Source: Catellatospora tritici (GTDB lineage Bacteria > Actinomycetota > Actinomycetes > Mycobacteriales > Micromonosporaceae). From it: a stretch of 64,000 bases of DNA. The notes below the pieces were generated by a model. That model was given only the letters and a program-made list of their open reading frames with translations. It was not told the DNA's origin and searched no databases. Each line of letters begins with the position of its first letter. Position 1 is the first letter of the stretch. Position numbers and translations under genes: made by a program. Shown here piece by piece: positions 57,212-64,000 of the stretch. Location of the stretch: assembly GCF_019083965.1 (NCBI RefSeq), contig NZ_JAHRCY010000002.1:620001-684000 (forward strand), given 5' to 3'.

Positions 57212-58671
57212 TTCGCCAGCCCCGTCAGCCAGCGGACGAGCGTGCGCACGCCCCAGCCGGTGGCGCCCTTGGCCAGCTCGGCGTCGTTGCCACCGCTCCA
57301 GGACGGGGCGGACATGTCCACGTGCAGCCAGCGGTCACGCAGCGGGCCGGCGAACTCGCGCAGGTAGAGGGCGGCCGTGATGGCGCCGGGGTTGCCGGCC
57401 GCGTTGTTGAGGTCGGCGATCTCGGCGGCGACGTCCTTGACGTACTCGTCGGCCAGCGGCATGCGCCAGACCAGCTCGCCCGCCTGCGCGGCGGCCGCGC
57501 CGATCCCGGCCAGCAGCTCCTCGTTGTCGCTGAACACCGCGGCGGTCTTCTTGCCCAGGGCGACGCGGGACGCCCCGGTCAGGGTCGCCAGGTCGAGCAG
57601 CAGGTCGGGCTGCAGGTGCGCGACCGCGTACGCCATCGCGTCGGCGAGCACGACCCGCCCCTCGGCGTCGGTGCTGTGCACCTCGGAGGTGAGACCGCCG
57701 TAGTGGGTGACCACGTCACCGGAGCGCCAGGAGCTGCCGGAGACCATGTTCTCCGCCAGCGGGGCCAGTGCGGTGATCCGCACCGGGAGGTCGAGCTCGG
57801 CGGCGGCCAGGACGGTGGCGCACACGGTCGCGGCGGCGGCCATGTCCTTGCGCATCAGCTGCATGGCGTCGGTCGGCTTGATGTCGATGCCGCCGGTGTC
57901 GAAGGTGATGCCCTTGCCGACCAGCACCACGTGCCGGGTGGCGCCCTCGGGCGCCCAGCTCAGCTCGAGCAGGCGCGGGGGCTGGGCGGAGCCGCCGCCC
58001 ACGGCGACGATGCCGCCGAACCCCTCGGCGGCGAGCTGGTCCTGCTCGCGTACCCGCGCGGTGACGGCGGTGCCGGTGCGGGCCAGCACCTGCTCGACGA
58101 ACCAGCTGGGGGTCTTCAGTTGCGACGGGGTGTTGGTCAGGTCCCGGGCGAACCGGGTCAGCTCAGCGACCGTACGGGCGGCGGCCAGCACCATCTCCCG
58201 CTCCTGGGAGTCCGCCACCGCCACCACGACCTCGGCCAGCTTCGGCACGGCGTCGGCCTTGGGTTCGGTCATCCCGAATCGGTATGACGCCAGCCACAGC
58301 CCCTCGGTCAGCCCGCGCAGAGCGGCGTCGTCGAGGTCAGCCGGGGCGAGGACGGTGAGCCGCTCCTCGCGGGCCGCGGCCCGCGCCAGCGCCGCGCCGG
58401 CGGTCCGCCAACCGGCCTCGTCACCGGCCCCGACACCGACCAGCAGCAGCTTCGCCGGCTGCCGCAGCGGCCGGGGCAGGGCCTGCACCGCACCGGCCGA
58501 CCCCTTGTGCTCGGTCTCGGTCAGGTACGCCGCCGCCTCGGCGGTGACGTCGTCTGGGAGCAGGCCAGCCGCGATCGCGACCGGTGCGTCGCTCTCCGCC
58601 GTCGACACCGGGACCGCCACACAGCCCTGTGCCGACTCCGGTCGCGTACCACCGAGTCGAATCGTGATCAT
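57208..58671 (-). CDS. pepA: leucyl aminopeptidase
   Basis: A 487-aa M17 metallo-aminopeptidase. The dinuclear metal site is intact: VGKGITFDTGGIDIKPTDAM (Lys and Asp ligands), KDMAAAATV and STDAEGRVVLADAMAY, where NTDAEGR of the family reads STDAEGR. Start ATG 58671 after GAGGGG. It overlaps the converging O-methyltransferase stop by 4 nt. Cytosolic peptide turnover. Confidence 0.96.
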   Translation of the reverse strand: MITIRLGGTRPESAQGCVAVPVSTAESDAPVAIAAGLLPDDVTAEAAAYLTETEHKGSAGAVQALPRPLRQPAKLLLVGVGAGDEAGWRTAGAALARAAAREERLTVLAPADLDDAALRGLTEGLWLASYRFGMTEPKADAVPKLAEVVVAVADSQEREMVLAAARTVAELTRFARDLTNTPSQLKTPSWFVEQVLARTGTAVTARVREQDQLAAEGFGGIVAVGGGSAQPPRLLELSWAPEGATRHVVLVGKGITFDTGGIDIKPTDAMQLMRKDMAAAATVCATVLAAAELDLPVRITALAPLAENMVSGSSWRSGDVVTHYGGLTSEVHSTDAEGRVVLADAMAYAVAHLQPDLLLDLATLTGASRVALGKKTAAVFSDNEELLAGIGAAAAQAGELVWRMPLADEYVKDVAAEIADLNNAAGNPGAITAALYLREFAGPLRDRWLHVDMSAPSWSGGNDAELAKGATGWGVRTLVRWLTGLAN

Positions 58672-58824
58672 GCTCTGCCCCTCCGCCGCCAGGTACCAGC
58701 CGCCTGACCCTACCGCGTTCCACCCGGCCACCGGCCGCGGCCGAGGTGGAACGCGACCGCCGCATGCCGAACCGCGGTGTCGCCGCCACCACGGCTCGGG
58801 GTCGGGTGGCGTGAAAAAGGGCGA

Positions 58825-58849
58825 GGTGCCGCGCGGTGAGCGCGGCACC
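58825..58849 (-). terminator. terminator of the DUF3117 gene
   Basis: A perfect 10-bp stem GGTGCCGCGC / GCGCGGCACC with a 5-nt loop, followed on the minus strand by TCGCCCTTTTT. Confidence 0.8.
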
Positions 58850-58946
58850 CGAAGCACAGTGCCATGGAGGGATGGGCCGACCGGGAGGGCGCCGTCCGCG
58901 TGGCGGCGGACCCGGGCGGGGGTGTGCCTTGCTTGTGCTGAGCTCG

Positions 58947-59114
58947 TCAGCCGACGGCGAGCTTGAGCGCCTCGCCCAGGGCAGTGGCCTCGTCTGGTGT
59001 CATCTCCACCACAAGCCGCCCGCCGCCCTCCAGCGGCACGCGCATGACGATTCCCCGGCCCTCTTTGGTGACCTCCAGCGGACCGTCGCCCGTCCGCGGC
59101 TTCATCGCCGCCAT
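58947..59114 (-). CDS. DUF3117 protein
   Basis: A 55-aa protein, MAAMKPRTGDGPLEVTKEGR then GIVMRVPLEGGGRLVVEMTP and DEATALGEALKLAVG. This is the highly conserved actinobacterial DUF3117 family (about 55 aa, basic N-terminus, MRVPLEGGGRLVVE core). Starts at ATG 59114 after GGGGAGACACAC. A single-gene transcript with its own terminator. Function unknown. Confidence 0.93.
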   Translation of the reverse strand: MAAMKPRTGDGPLEVTKEGRGIVMRVPLEGGGRLVVEMTPDEATALGEALKLAVG

Positions 59115-59353
59115 GTGTGTCTCCCCTCAGACTTGCCAGACCTGCACCCGGGTTGGAATGCAAGACTTCGGCGGGCCTCCCCGCCTTGCCACGTCGGCGG
59201 TTTCGCCTGGCGGGCCTGCCCGAAAGCTGCCCGTCACGGCTCCGCGCCGTCGTACGCTGTCCGGCACCCGACACGGTTGGGTGAGCCGTGCGTGGGTGCC
59301 GACCAATGATTTTCCCTGATGGACCACGCGAAGCCCAAACCGGGCCGGTCACG

Positions 59354-59394
59354 TTGTGACATCATCTCGCCACCACAGTTCACATCTGTCACAA
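59354..59394 (+). promoter_or_regulatory. inverted repeat upstream of paaX
   Basis: TTGTGACA (59354-59361) and TGTCACAA (59387-59394) form an 8-bp inverted repeat with a 25-bp spacer just before the paaX start at 59404. TCACAAT could also serve as a -10. Possible autoregulatory site. Confidence 0.35.
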
Positions 59395-59403
59395 TCACCC
59401 CTC

Positions 59404-60201
59404 ATGCAGGCCCGTTCGGCACTCTTCGACCTCTACGGTGATCACCTGCGACAACGTGGCAGCAGGGCGCCGATCGCGGCCCTGATCCGGCTGCTCGCGC
59501 CGCTCGGAATCGCGGCGCCCGCCGTCCGAACCGCGGTGTCCCGGATGGTGCGACAGGGCTGGCTCGCGCCGGTACGCCTCACGTCGGGGCCGGGCTACCA
59601 ACTGACGCCCCGCGCCGTGCGCCGTCTCGACGAGGCCGCCGCGCGCATCTACCGCACCGGCCGGGGCGGCTGGGACGGCCGCTTCGACCTGATCGTCGTG
59701 GCGCAGCCCGACCCGGCGACGCTGGGGCGCGCCGAGCGCGACCGTCTCGCCGCCGACCTCGCCTTCCTCGGGTACGGCCGCCTGGAGTCCGCGGTGTGGA
59801 TCGCCGCCCGCCCCGCGGGTGAGGTCGACCAGCTGCTGCTCGACGCGGGAGTGCGCTTCGACCGGTTCTCCGCCGCGCACACCGGCGGCGACGCCGCCGC
59901 GATGATCGCCCGCGCCTGGAACATCTCCGCCGTGGGCGCCGCCTACGCTGGGTTCGTAGCACAACTGACCCCCGTCGTCGGTTCGGTGACCAGGCTCACC
60001 GACGACCGCAGCGCGTACGCGGCCCGCTGCGCCCTGGTCCACGCCTGGCGCGCGTTCCTGTTCCGCGACCCCCAGCTGCCCGCCTCCGTGCTTCCGCCGG
60101 ACTGGCCCGGCACGGCGGCGGCCGCCTTCTTCGACCGACACGCAGCCCGGCTGCGGCCCGCCGCCGACCGTTTCGTCGATCACTGCCTGAGGGAGAACTG
60201 A
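59404..60201 (+). CDS. PaaX-family transcriptional regulator
   Basis: A 265-aa protein, MQARSALFDLYGDHLRQRGS. The winged HTH (about 20-75) includes LIRLLAPLGIAAPAVRTAVS, and the PaaX core domain follows (GGWDGRFDLIVVAQPDPATL, GYGRLESAVWIAARPAGEVD). PaaX repressors control phenylacetate breakdown and respond to phenylacetyl-CoA. GTG 59356 would add 16 residues. Its stop overlaps the enoyl-CoA hydratase start by 1 nt, so they are coregulated. Confidence 0.9.
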   Translation: MQARSALFDLYGDHLRQRGSRAPIAALIRLLAPLGIAAPAVRTAVSRMVRQGWLAPVRLTSGPGYQLTPRAVRRLDEAAARIYRTGRGGWDGRFDLIVVAQPDPATLGRAERDRLAADLAFLGYGRLESAVWIAARPAGEVDQLLLDAGVRFDRFSAAHTGGDAAAMIARAWNISAVGAAYAGFVAQLTPVVGSVTRLTDDRSAYAARCALVHAWRAFLFRDPQLPASVLPPDWPGTAAAAFFDRHAARLRPAADRFVDHCLREN

Positions 60202-60986
60202 TGTCCGGACCGTTGCTCGTCGACCGCACCGACGGTGTCGTCACGGTGACCATGAACCGCCCCGACTCGCTGAACTCGCTGGACGTGGCGCTGAAGGTGG
60301 CCCTGCGGGACACCTTCCTCGAGCTCGCCACCGACCCCGGCTGCCGCGCGGTGGTACTGGCGGGCGCCGGACGGGCCTTCTGCGTCGGTCAGGACCTGCG
60401 CGAGCACCTGGCCGCGCTGGCGACCAAGGCGCCGCTGGACACCGTCTCCGAGCACTACAACCCGATGGTCGCCGCGCTGGCCGCGCTGCCGGTGCCGGTG
60501 GTGGCGGCGGTGCGCGGCGCGGCCGCGGGCGCCGGCGCGGGCCTGGCCTTCCTCGCCGACTTCCGCATCGGCGGACCGTCCACCTCGTACCTGATGGCGT
60601 TCGCGCGGGTGGGGCTGGCCGCCGACTCGGCCGTGTCGTGGACGCTGCCGCGCCTGATCGGCCACGCCAAGGCCACCGAGCTGCTGCTGCTGGCCGAGCC
60701 GGTCAAGAGCGAGCAGGCGCACCACCTCGGCCTGCTGACCCGCCTACTGGACTCCGACGACGAGGTGCTGCCCGCCGCCCAGAAGCTGGCCGCCCGCCTC
60801 GCCGCGGGCCCGACCGTGGCGTACGCCCAGATCAAGCGCGAACTGTTTGAAGGCGCCACCGGCACCCTCGCCGACGCCCTGGCCGTCGAACTCGCCGCCC
60901 AGACCGTCGCGGGCGGCACCACCGACCACCGCGAGGCCACCAACGCCTTCGTCGAAAAGCGCACCCCGAGGTTCGAAGGCCGCTAG
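60201..60986 (+). CDS. enoyl-CoA hydratase/isomerase family protein
   Basis: 261-aa crotonase: MSGPLLVDRTDGVVTVTMNR, GAGRAFCVGQDLREH, and GAAAGAGAGLAFLADFRIGG (oxyanion loops). The downstream position holds ARVGLAADSAVSWTLPRLIG, with Asp, as in PaaG-type ring-1,2-epoxyphenylacetyl-CoA isomerases. Coupled to paaX, so a role in phenylacetate or aromatic-acid degradation is likely. No other paa genes are nearby. Confidence 0.9.
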   Translation: MSGPLLVDRTDGVVTVTMNRPDSLNSLDVALKVALRDTFLELATDPGCRAVVLAGAGRAFCVGQDLREHLAALATKAPLDTVSEHYNPMVAALAALPVPVVAAVRGAAAGAGAGLAFLADFRIGGPSTSYLMAFARVGLAADSAVSWTLPRLIGHAKATELLLLAEPVKSEQAHHLGLLTRLLDSDDEVLPAAQKLAARLAAGPTVAYAQIKRELFEGATGTLADALAVELAAQTVAGGTTDHREATNAFVEKRTPRFEGR

Positions 60987-60994
60987 GGGCGCCA

Positions 60995-61240
60995 GCGATC
61001 GGCCGCCGACCGCATCGGTAAAGGAGCGTGACATCGCCGCAGGCGATGTAGCGACGCGCCGATGCGGTCGGCCTCAAAGGCCGATCGCCGCGCCCGCGGA
61101 GGCGGGCGCCAGCAGTAGAGCCGATCGCCGCGCCCGCGGAGGCGGGCGCCAGCAGTAGAGCCGATCGCCGCGCCCGCGGAGGCGGGCGCCAGCAGTAGAG
61201 CCGATCGCCGCGCCCGCGGAGGCGGGCGCCAGCAGTAGGG
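60995..61240. repeat. structured repeat, copy 3 (four hairpin units)
   Basis: Outer stem GCGATCGGCC (60995-61004) / GGCCGATCGC (61079-61088), 14-bp second stem (61005-61018 / 61059-61072), inner hairpin ACATCGCC-GCA-GGCGATGT (61031-61049). Loops are TAAAGGAGCGTG and AGCGACGCG. Four 40-bp units (61081, 61121, 61161, 61201), each with GCGCCCGC-GGAG-GCGGGCGC, follow. The array ends at the stop of the next gene. Confidence 0.92.
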
Positions 61241-61441
61241 TCAGTCGTCCTCGGGGTCGAGGGGGGCGGGGCCGTCGGCGACATAGGCGGTCATGGCGAG
61301 TTCGTCGTGGGCCGGGGACACGAAGGCCGGTAGTTCGGCGGGGCCCAGCTCCACGACGTACCGCCAGAACTCCGCCACCGCCTCGGCGGGCGTGGCCGCC
61401 TCGATCGGCAGGGACACGCTCACCAGCCATTCGTTCTGCAC
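61241..61441 (-). CDS. hypothetical protein, 66 aa
   Basis: Product MQNEWLVSVSLPIEAATPAE, then AVAEFWRYVVELGPAELPAF and an acidic tail. Sequence pattern (beta-alpha-beta with EAATPAEAVAEFW) suggests a small single-domain protein. Just upstream (12 bp) of tag on the complementary side, same strand. Unrecognised. Confidence 0.65.
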   Translation of the reverse strand: MQNEWLVSVSLPIEAATPAEAVAEFWRYVVELGPAELPAFVSPAHDELAMTAYVADGPAPLDPEDD

Positions 61442-61453
61442 AGGTTCATCCCA

Positions 61454-62026
61454 TCACAGGGCGGCGCGATGGCAGCCCGCGACGTGGTCGTCGACCATGC
61501 CGGTGGCCTGCATCAGCGCGTACGCGGTGGTCGGGCCGACGAAGCGCAGCCCCCGCTTCTTCAGCGCCTTGGCCATCGCCACCGACTCCGGCGAGGTCGC
61601 GGGCACCTCGGACAGCGCGGCCGGGCGCGGCCGGGCGGCCGGATCCGGGGCGTACGACCACAGCAGCGCGCTCAGCCCACCCTCCAGCTCCAGCGCCACC
61701 CGCGCGTTGTGCAGCGTCGCCTCGATCTTCATCCGGTTGCGCACGATGCCCGGATCGGCCAGCAGCCGCTGCTCGTCGGCGGGCCCGAACGCGGCCACCG
61801 ACGCGATGTGGAACCCGGCGAAGGCCTCCCGGAACGCCGGACGCTTGCGCAGGATGGTGATCCAGGACAGCCCGGACTGGAACGCCTCCAGGCTCAGTCG
61901 CTCGAACAGGGCGTCGTCACCGCGCAGCGGACGGCCCCACTCGTCGTCGTGGTACGCGTTGTACTCCGGCGCGCTGCCTGACCAGGCGCACCGTGCCAGC
62001 CCGTCCGTACCGATGACCACGCTCAC
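61454..62026 (-). CDS. tag: DNA-3-methyladenine glycosylase I
   Basis: About 190 aa from GTG 62026 with GAGGGGGCAATAG upstream. Tag-specific features: RCAWSGSAPEYNAYHDDEWG (Cys and His zinc ligands, substrate-pocket Glu/Trp), FERLSLEAFQSGLSWITILR with the catalytic Glu, and the C-terminal HVAGCH that completes the zinc site. It removes 3-methyladenine from alkylated DNA. It is the second alkylation-repair-related gene in the window after the ATL gene. Confidence 0.94.
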   Translation of the reverse strand: MSVVIGTDGLARCAWSGSAPEYNAYHDDEWGRPLRGDDALFERLSLEAFQSGLSWITILRKRPAFREAFAGFHIASVAAFGPADEQRLLADPGIVRNRMKIEATLHNARVALELEGGLSALLWSYAPDPAARPRPAALSEVPATSPESVAMAKALKKRGLRFVGPTTAYALMQATGMVDDHVAGCHRAAL

Positions 62027-62068
62027 CCTATTGCCCCCTCCGTCGTACGCGAATACTCTTCGGAACCC

Positions 62069-62935
62069 ATGGAGCTGCCCAGCTTTCCCCCGGTGGTGCT
62101 GTACTCGGTCCCGCTGTTCATTCTGCTCATGGTCCTCGAACGCGTGTCCTACTGGTTCCATCCGGACGAGGACGAGGTCGGTTACGGCGGCAAGGACACG
62201 GCGACCAACCTGAGCATGGGCCTGGGCAGCCTGGGCTGGGATCTGCTGTGGGGACTCGGCACCGGACTGGCCACCACTGCCGTCTACCTGCTCACCCCGC
62301 TGCGGATCGAGTTCCACTGGTGGGCGCTGCCGCTGTTCCTGATCGGGCAGGATCTCTGCTACTACTGGTCGCACCGCGGCCACCACATGATCCGAATGCT
62401 GTGGGCCTCGCACGTGGTGCACCACTCGTCGCAGACGTTCAACCTGTCCACCGCGCTGCGGCAGAGCTGGACCGGCTTCACCGGCTTCCTGTTCTACCTG
62501 CCGCTGGCTGCCGTGGGCGTGGATCCGCGGGTCACCGCGTTCTGCGGCGGCATCAACCTGGTGTACCAGTTCTGGATCCACACCGAGCGCATCGACAAGA
62601 TGTGGCGGCCGTTCGAGTTCATCTTCAACACGCCGTCGCACCACCGGGTGCACCACGCCTCGCAGGGCGGCTACCTGGACCGCAACTTCGCGGGCATGCT
62701 GATCATCTGGGACCGGATGTTCGGCACCTTCGCCCCGGAGACCGAGCGCCCGGTGTACGGCCTGACCACGAACATCCAGACCCACAACCCGCTGCGCGTG
62801 GCCTACCACGAGTACGCGTCCATCTTCCGCGACCTGCGCGCCCGCCGCCTACGCCACTGGCCCGCCACCCTCGTACGCGGCCCCGGCTGGTCGCCTGCCG
62901 AACCGGCCGCCGCACCGACGGCGCAGCGCGGCTGA
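62069..62935 (+). CDS. sterol desaturase/fatty acid hydroxylase family protein
   Basis: A 288-aa membrane di-iron enzyme. The first three helices occupy residues 8-100; histidine clusters are HRGHH (102-106), HVVHH (115-119) and HHRVHH (about 190-196), the standard set. WASHVVHHSSQTFNLSTALR is typical. Substrate (fatty acid, sterol or carotenoid-like lipid) unknown. Divergent from tag with a 42-bp gap. Confidence 0.92.
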   Translation: MELPSFPPVVLYSVPLFILLMVLERVSYWFHPDEDEVGYGGKDTATNLSMGLGSLGWDLLWGLGTGLATTAVYLLTPLRIEFHWWALPLFLIGQDLCYYWSHRGHHMIRMLWASHVVHHSSQTFNLSTALRQSWTGFTGFLFYLPLAAVGVDPRVTAFCGGINLVYQFWIHTERIDKMWRPFEFIFNTPSHHRVHHASQGGYLDRNFAGMLIIWDRMFGTFAPETERPVYGLTTNIQTHNPLRVAYHEYASIFRDLRARRLRHWPATLVRGPGWSPAEPAAAPTAQRG

Positions 62936-62980
62936 CGCCAAGGCCCTACGCGGAATCGCGCCGTCCCGAACGGGATTCAC

Positions 62981-63457
62981 TCACGGAAGGCGGCCGTTCT
63001 CGACCAGGCGGGCGAAGCGCTTGAGGGAATGCTTCAGGCTGACCTTCGAGCCGGGCCACAGCAGCGGCCACGCGACCCGCCCGGCGACCCCGCCCGGCAG
63101 GTGGAACCACTCGTGCCAGACCACCTGGGTGCGGTCACCGGCCATCGGGGTGCAGCGCATGACCCCGGGGCCGCGCAGCACCTTGCCACAGTGGACGACG
63201 CGCACCTCGTATGGCGGGTCGAGCTTCACCACGCGCATCTCGTCGCGCAGGGTGGCCGGACCGGCGGCGGTAACCGCCTCGATCAGGCTGCCCTCGCCGC
63301 CGTCCCCCTCGATCACACGGACCTTGGTGAGCGGGATCCAGTCGCCCTGCCGCTCCCAGGCCGTGAACGCGGCATACACCCGCTCGGCCGGGGCGGCGAC
63401 GATGATCGTCGCCGTCACCTCGCCTGAGCCGGGTGCGGCCGGGTCGGTTCCGGTCAC
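62981..63457 (-). CDS. SRPBCC-family protein
   Basis: A 158-aa protein with the Bet v1/polyketide-cyclase-like fold: VTATIIVAAPAERVYAAFTA near the N-terminus, then RDEMRVVKLDPPYEVRVVHC and a long C-terminal helix (SLKHSLKRFARLVENGRLP). It should bind a hydrophobic ligand. The GTG start overlaps the preceding DivIVA-domain gene's stop by 4 nt (GTGA), so the two are coupled. Confidence 0.88.
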   Translation of the reverse strand: MTGTDPAAPGSGEVTATIIVAAPAERVYAAFTAWERQGDWIPLTKVRVIEGDGGEGSLIEAVTAAGPATLRDEMRVVKLDPPYEVRVVHCGKVLRGPGVMRCTPMAGDRTQVVWHEWFHLPGGVAGRVAWPLLWPGSKVSLKHSLKRFARLVENGRLP

Positions 63458-63984
63458 CGCCGGACCGGCTCGACGGCGGGCGCCGGATCGGTGGTCTCGG
63501 CGGCGGCGTCGCCGTCGACATCGGTGTCGTGCTCGGCCTCGACCGGCTGCGCGGCGTCCGCCTCAGCGGCCTCGGTGTCCGTTTCGGCGACGGTCGCGAC
63601 GGGTTCGGTCGACGGCGCGGCCTGGCCCAGCGCGCTGGCGCGGGCGCGGGCGAGCGTGTCGGCGTCCTCGACGCGGCCCTCGCGCAGCGCGGCGACCTCG
63701 GCCTCGAGCACCTGGATCAGCTCGCTCTTGTAGCCGAGGTCGTACGCCAGGCGGCGCAGCGTCTGGTCGACCTGGGCCATCCGGTATCCGCGCCAGCCGA
63801 CGTCGAACGTCGTCGAGGAGACATCGCTCTCCACGAGCGGGCGGTCGGCGGGCAACGGCGTGGCGCGCTCGTCGGGTTCGGCCGGCGTCAGCCCCGGGTC
63901 ACCCCCGGTGACCAGCGTCATCACCCCGAACACCACGGCGCCCACGGTGAGCGCGACGACGATCAGAAGCAGCAGGTTGCCCAT
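63454..63984 (-). CDS. DivIVA-domain membrane protein
   Basis: About 176 aa. N-terminal helix MGNLLLLIVVALTVGAVVFG then MTLVTGG; the DivIVA/DivI1A-type motif FDVGWRGYRMAQVDQTLRRL with YDLGYKSELIQVLEAEVAAL (about 58-105); an acidic disordered tail (TDTEAAEADAAQPVEAEHDT). Likely a membrane-bound cell-pole or wall-growth factor. The GTG at 63990 is an alternative start. Close to the right edge of the window, but the gene is complete. Confidence 0.85.
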   Translation of the reverse strand: MGNLLLLIVVALTVGAVVFGVMTLVTGGDPGLTPAEPDERATPLPADRPLVESDVSSTTFDVGWRGYRMAQVDQTLRRLAYDLGYKSELIQVLEAEVAALREGRVEDADTLARARASALGQAAPSTEPVATVAETDTEAAEADAAQPVEAEHDTDVDGDAAAETTDPAPAVEPVRR

Positions 63985-64000
63985 GCCCACGATCGTGGCA

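Noticed and set aside
61081..61240. CRISPR array
   Set aside because: The 40-bp units are contiguous and identical with no unique spacers; palindromic hairpin repeats, not CRISPR.

Overview
High-GC actinomycete chromosome, most likely a member of the Micromonosporaceae. The reasons are the GC-biased third codon positions, frequent GTG starts, the gene order tRNA-Thr / tRNA-Met / rpmG / hadAB / tRNA-Trp / secE / nusG / rplK / rplA / rplJ, a TetR-DUF3107 pair, MoeZ, two DUF3152 proteins, and intergenic hairpin repeats of the GGAAGGGGCCCTTC type. Genus was not determined.

Layout. 1-5338 (minus strand): ribosomal and transcription core (rplJ partial, rplA, rplK, nusG, secE), three tRNAs, a HadA/HadB-like dehydratase pair and rpmG. 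5452-10833: signalling block with a membrane GGDEF-EAL protein next to a tiny secreted DFTWG-repeat peptide, a MEDS-STAS protein overlapping an RsbW-like kinase, and small unknown genes. 11108-14511: a decayed 3.4-kb integrative element in the 3' half of tRNA-Tyr, bounded by 51-bp direct repeats, with a truncated integrase and two cargo genes. 14672-16580: YajQ, an RCC1 pseudogene and HtpX. 16759-25394: a complex I-like operon nuoB-C-H-I-J-K-L-M-N with no nuoA, D, E, F or G. 25456-33441: a hypothetical protein, a GPH-type MFS transporter divergent from a gamma-glutamyltransferase, an alkyltransferase-like gene inside 58-bp inverted repeats, proB-proA and a cyclase-like alpha-barrel protein. 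33609-42860: moeZ, two DUF3152 proteins, a 742-aa Pro/Ala-rich protein, TetR, DUF3107, a ferritin-like protein and a DEAD-box helicase. 43010-53550: an iron-regulated heme oxygenase, a methyltransferase, SDR, DMT exporter, HAD hydrolase, an MgtE-N/CBS protein, DUF1003 and Mrp. 53551-54752 holds only repeats. 54753-63984: TatB, HtrA, an O-methyltransferase, leucyl aminopeptidase, DUF3117, PaaX with an enoyl-CoA hydratase, Tag glycosylase, a fatty acid hydroxylase, SRPBCC and a DivIVA-domain protein.

The most unusual feature is a dispersed structured repeat at 47831-47946, 54566-54752 and 60995-61240. Three nested stems change sequence between two element types while the intervening loops (GGAGCGTGA, GCA, AGCGACG) are conserved, and each copy carries one to four hairpin units of a GCGCCCGC/GCGGGCGC palindrome. 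Several other repeat families are present, and in at least two cases the repeat has become the 3' end of a gene (26603, 47920). Other points for follow-up are the DFTWG peptide, the incomplete complex I operon, the duplicated catalytic-tyrosine motif in the integrase remnant, and a near-consensus iron box before the heme oxygenase.
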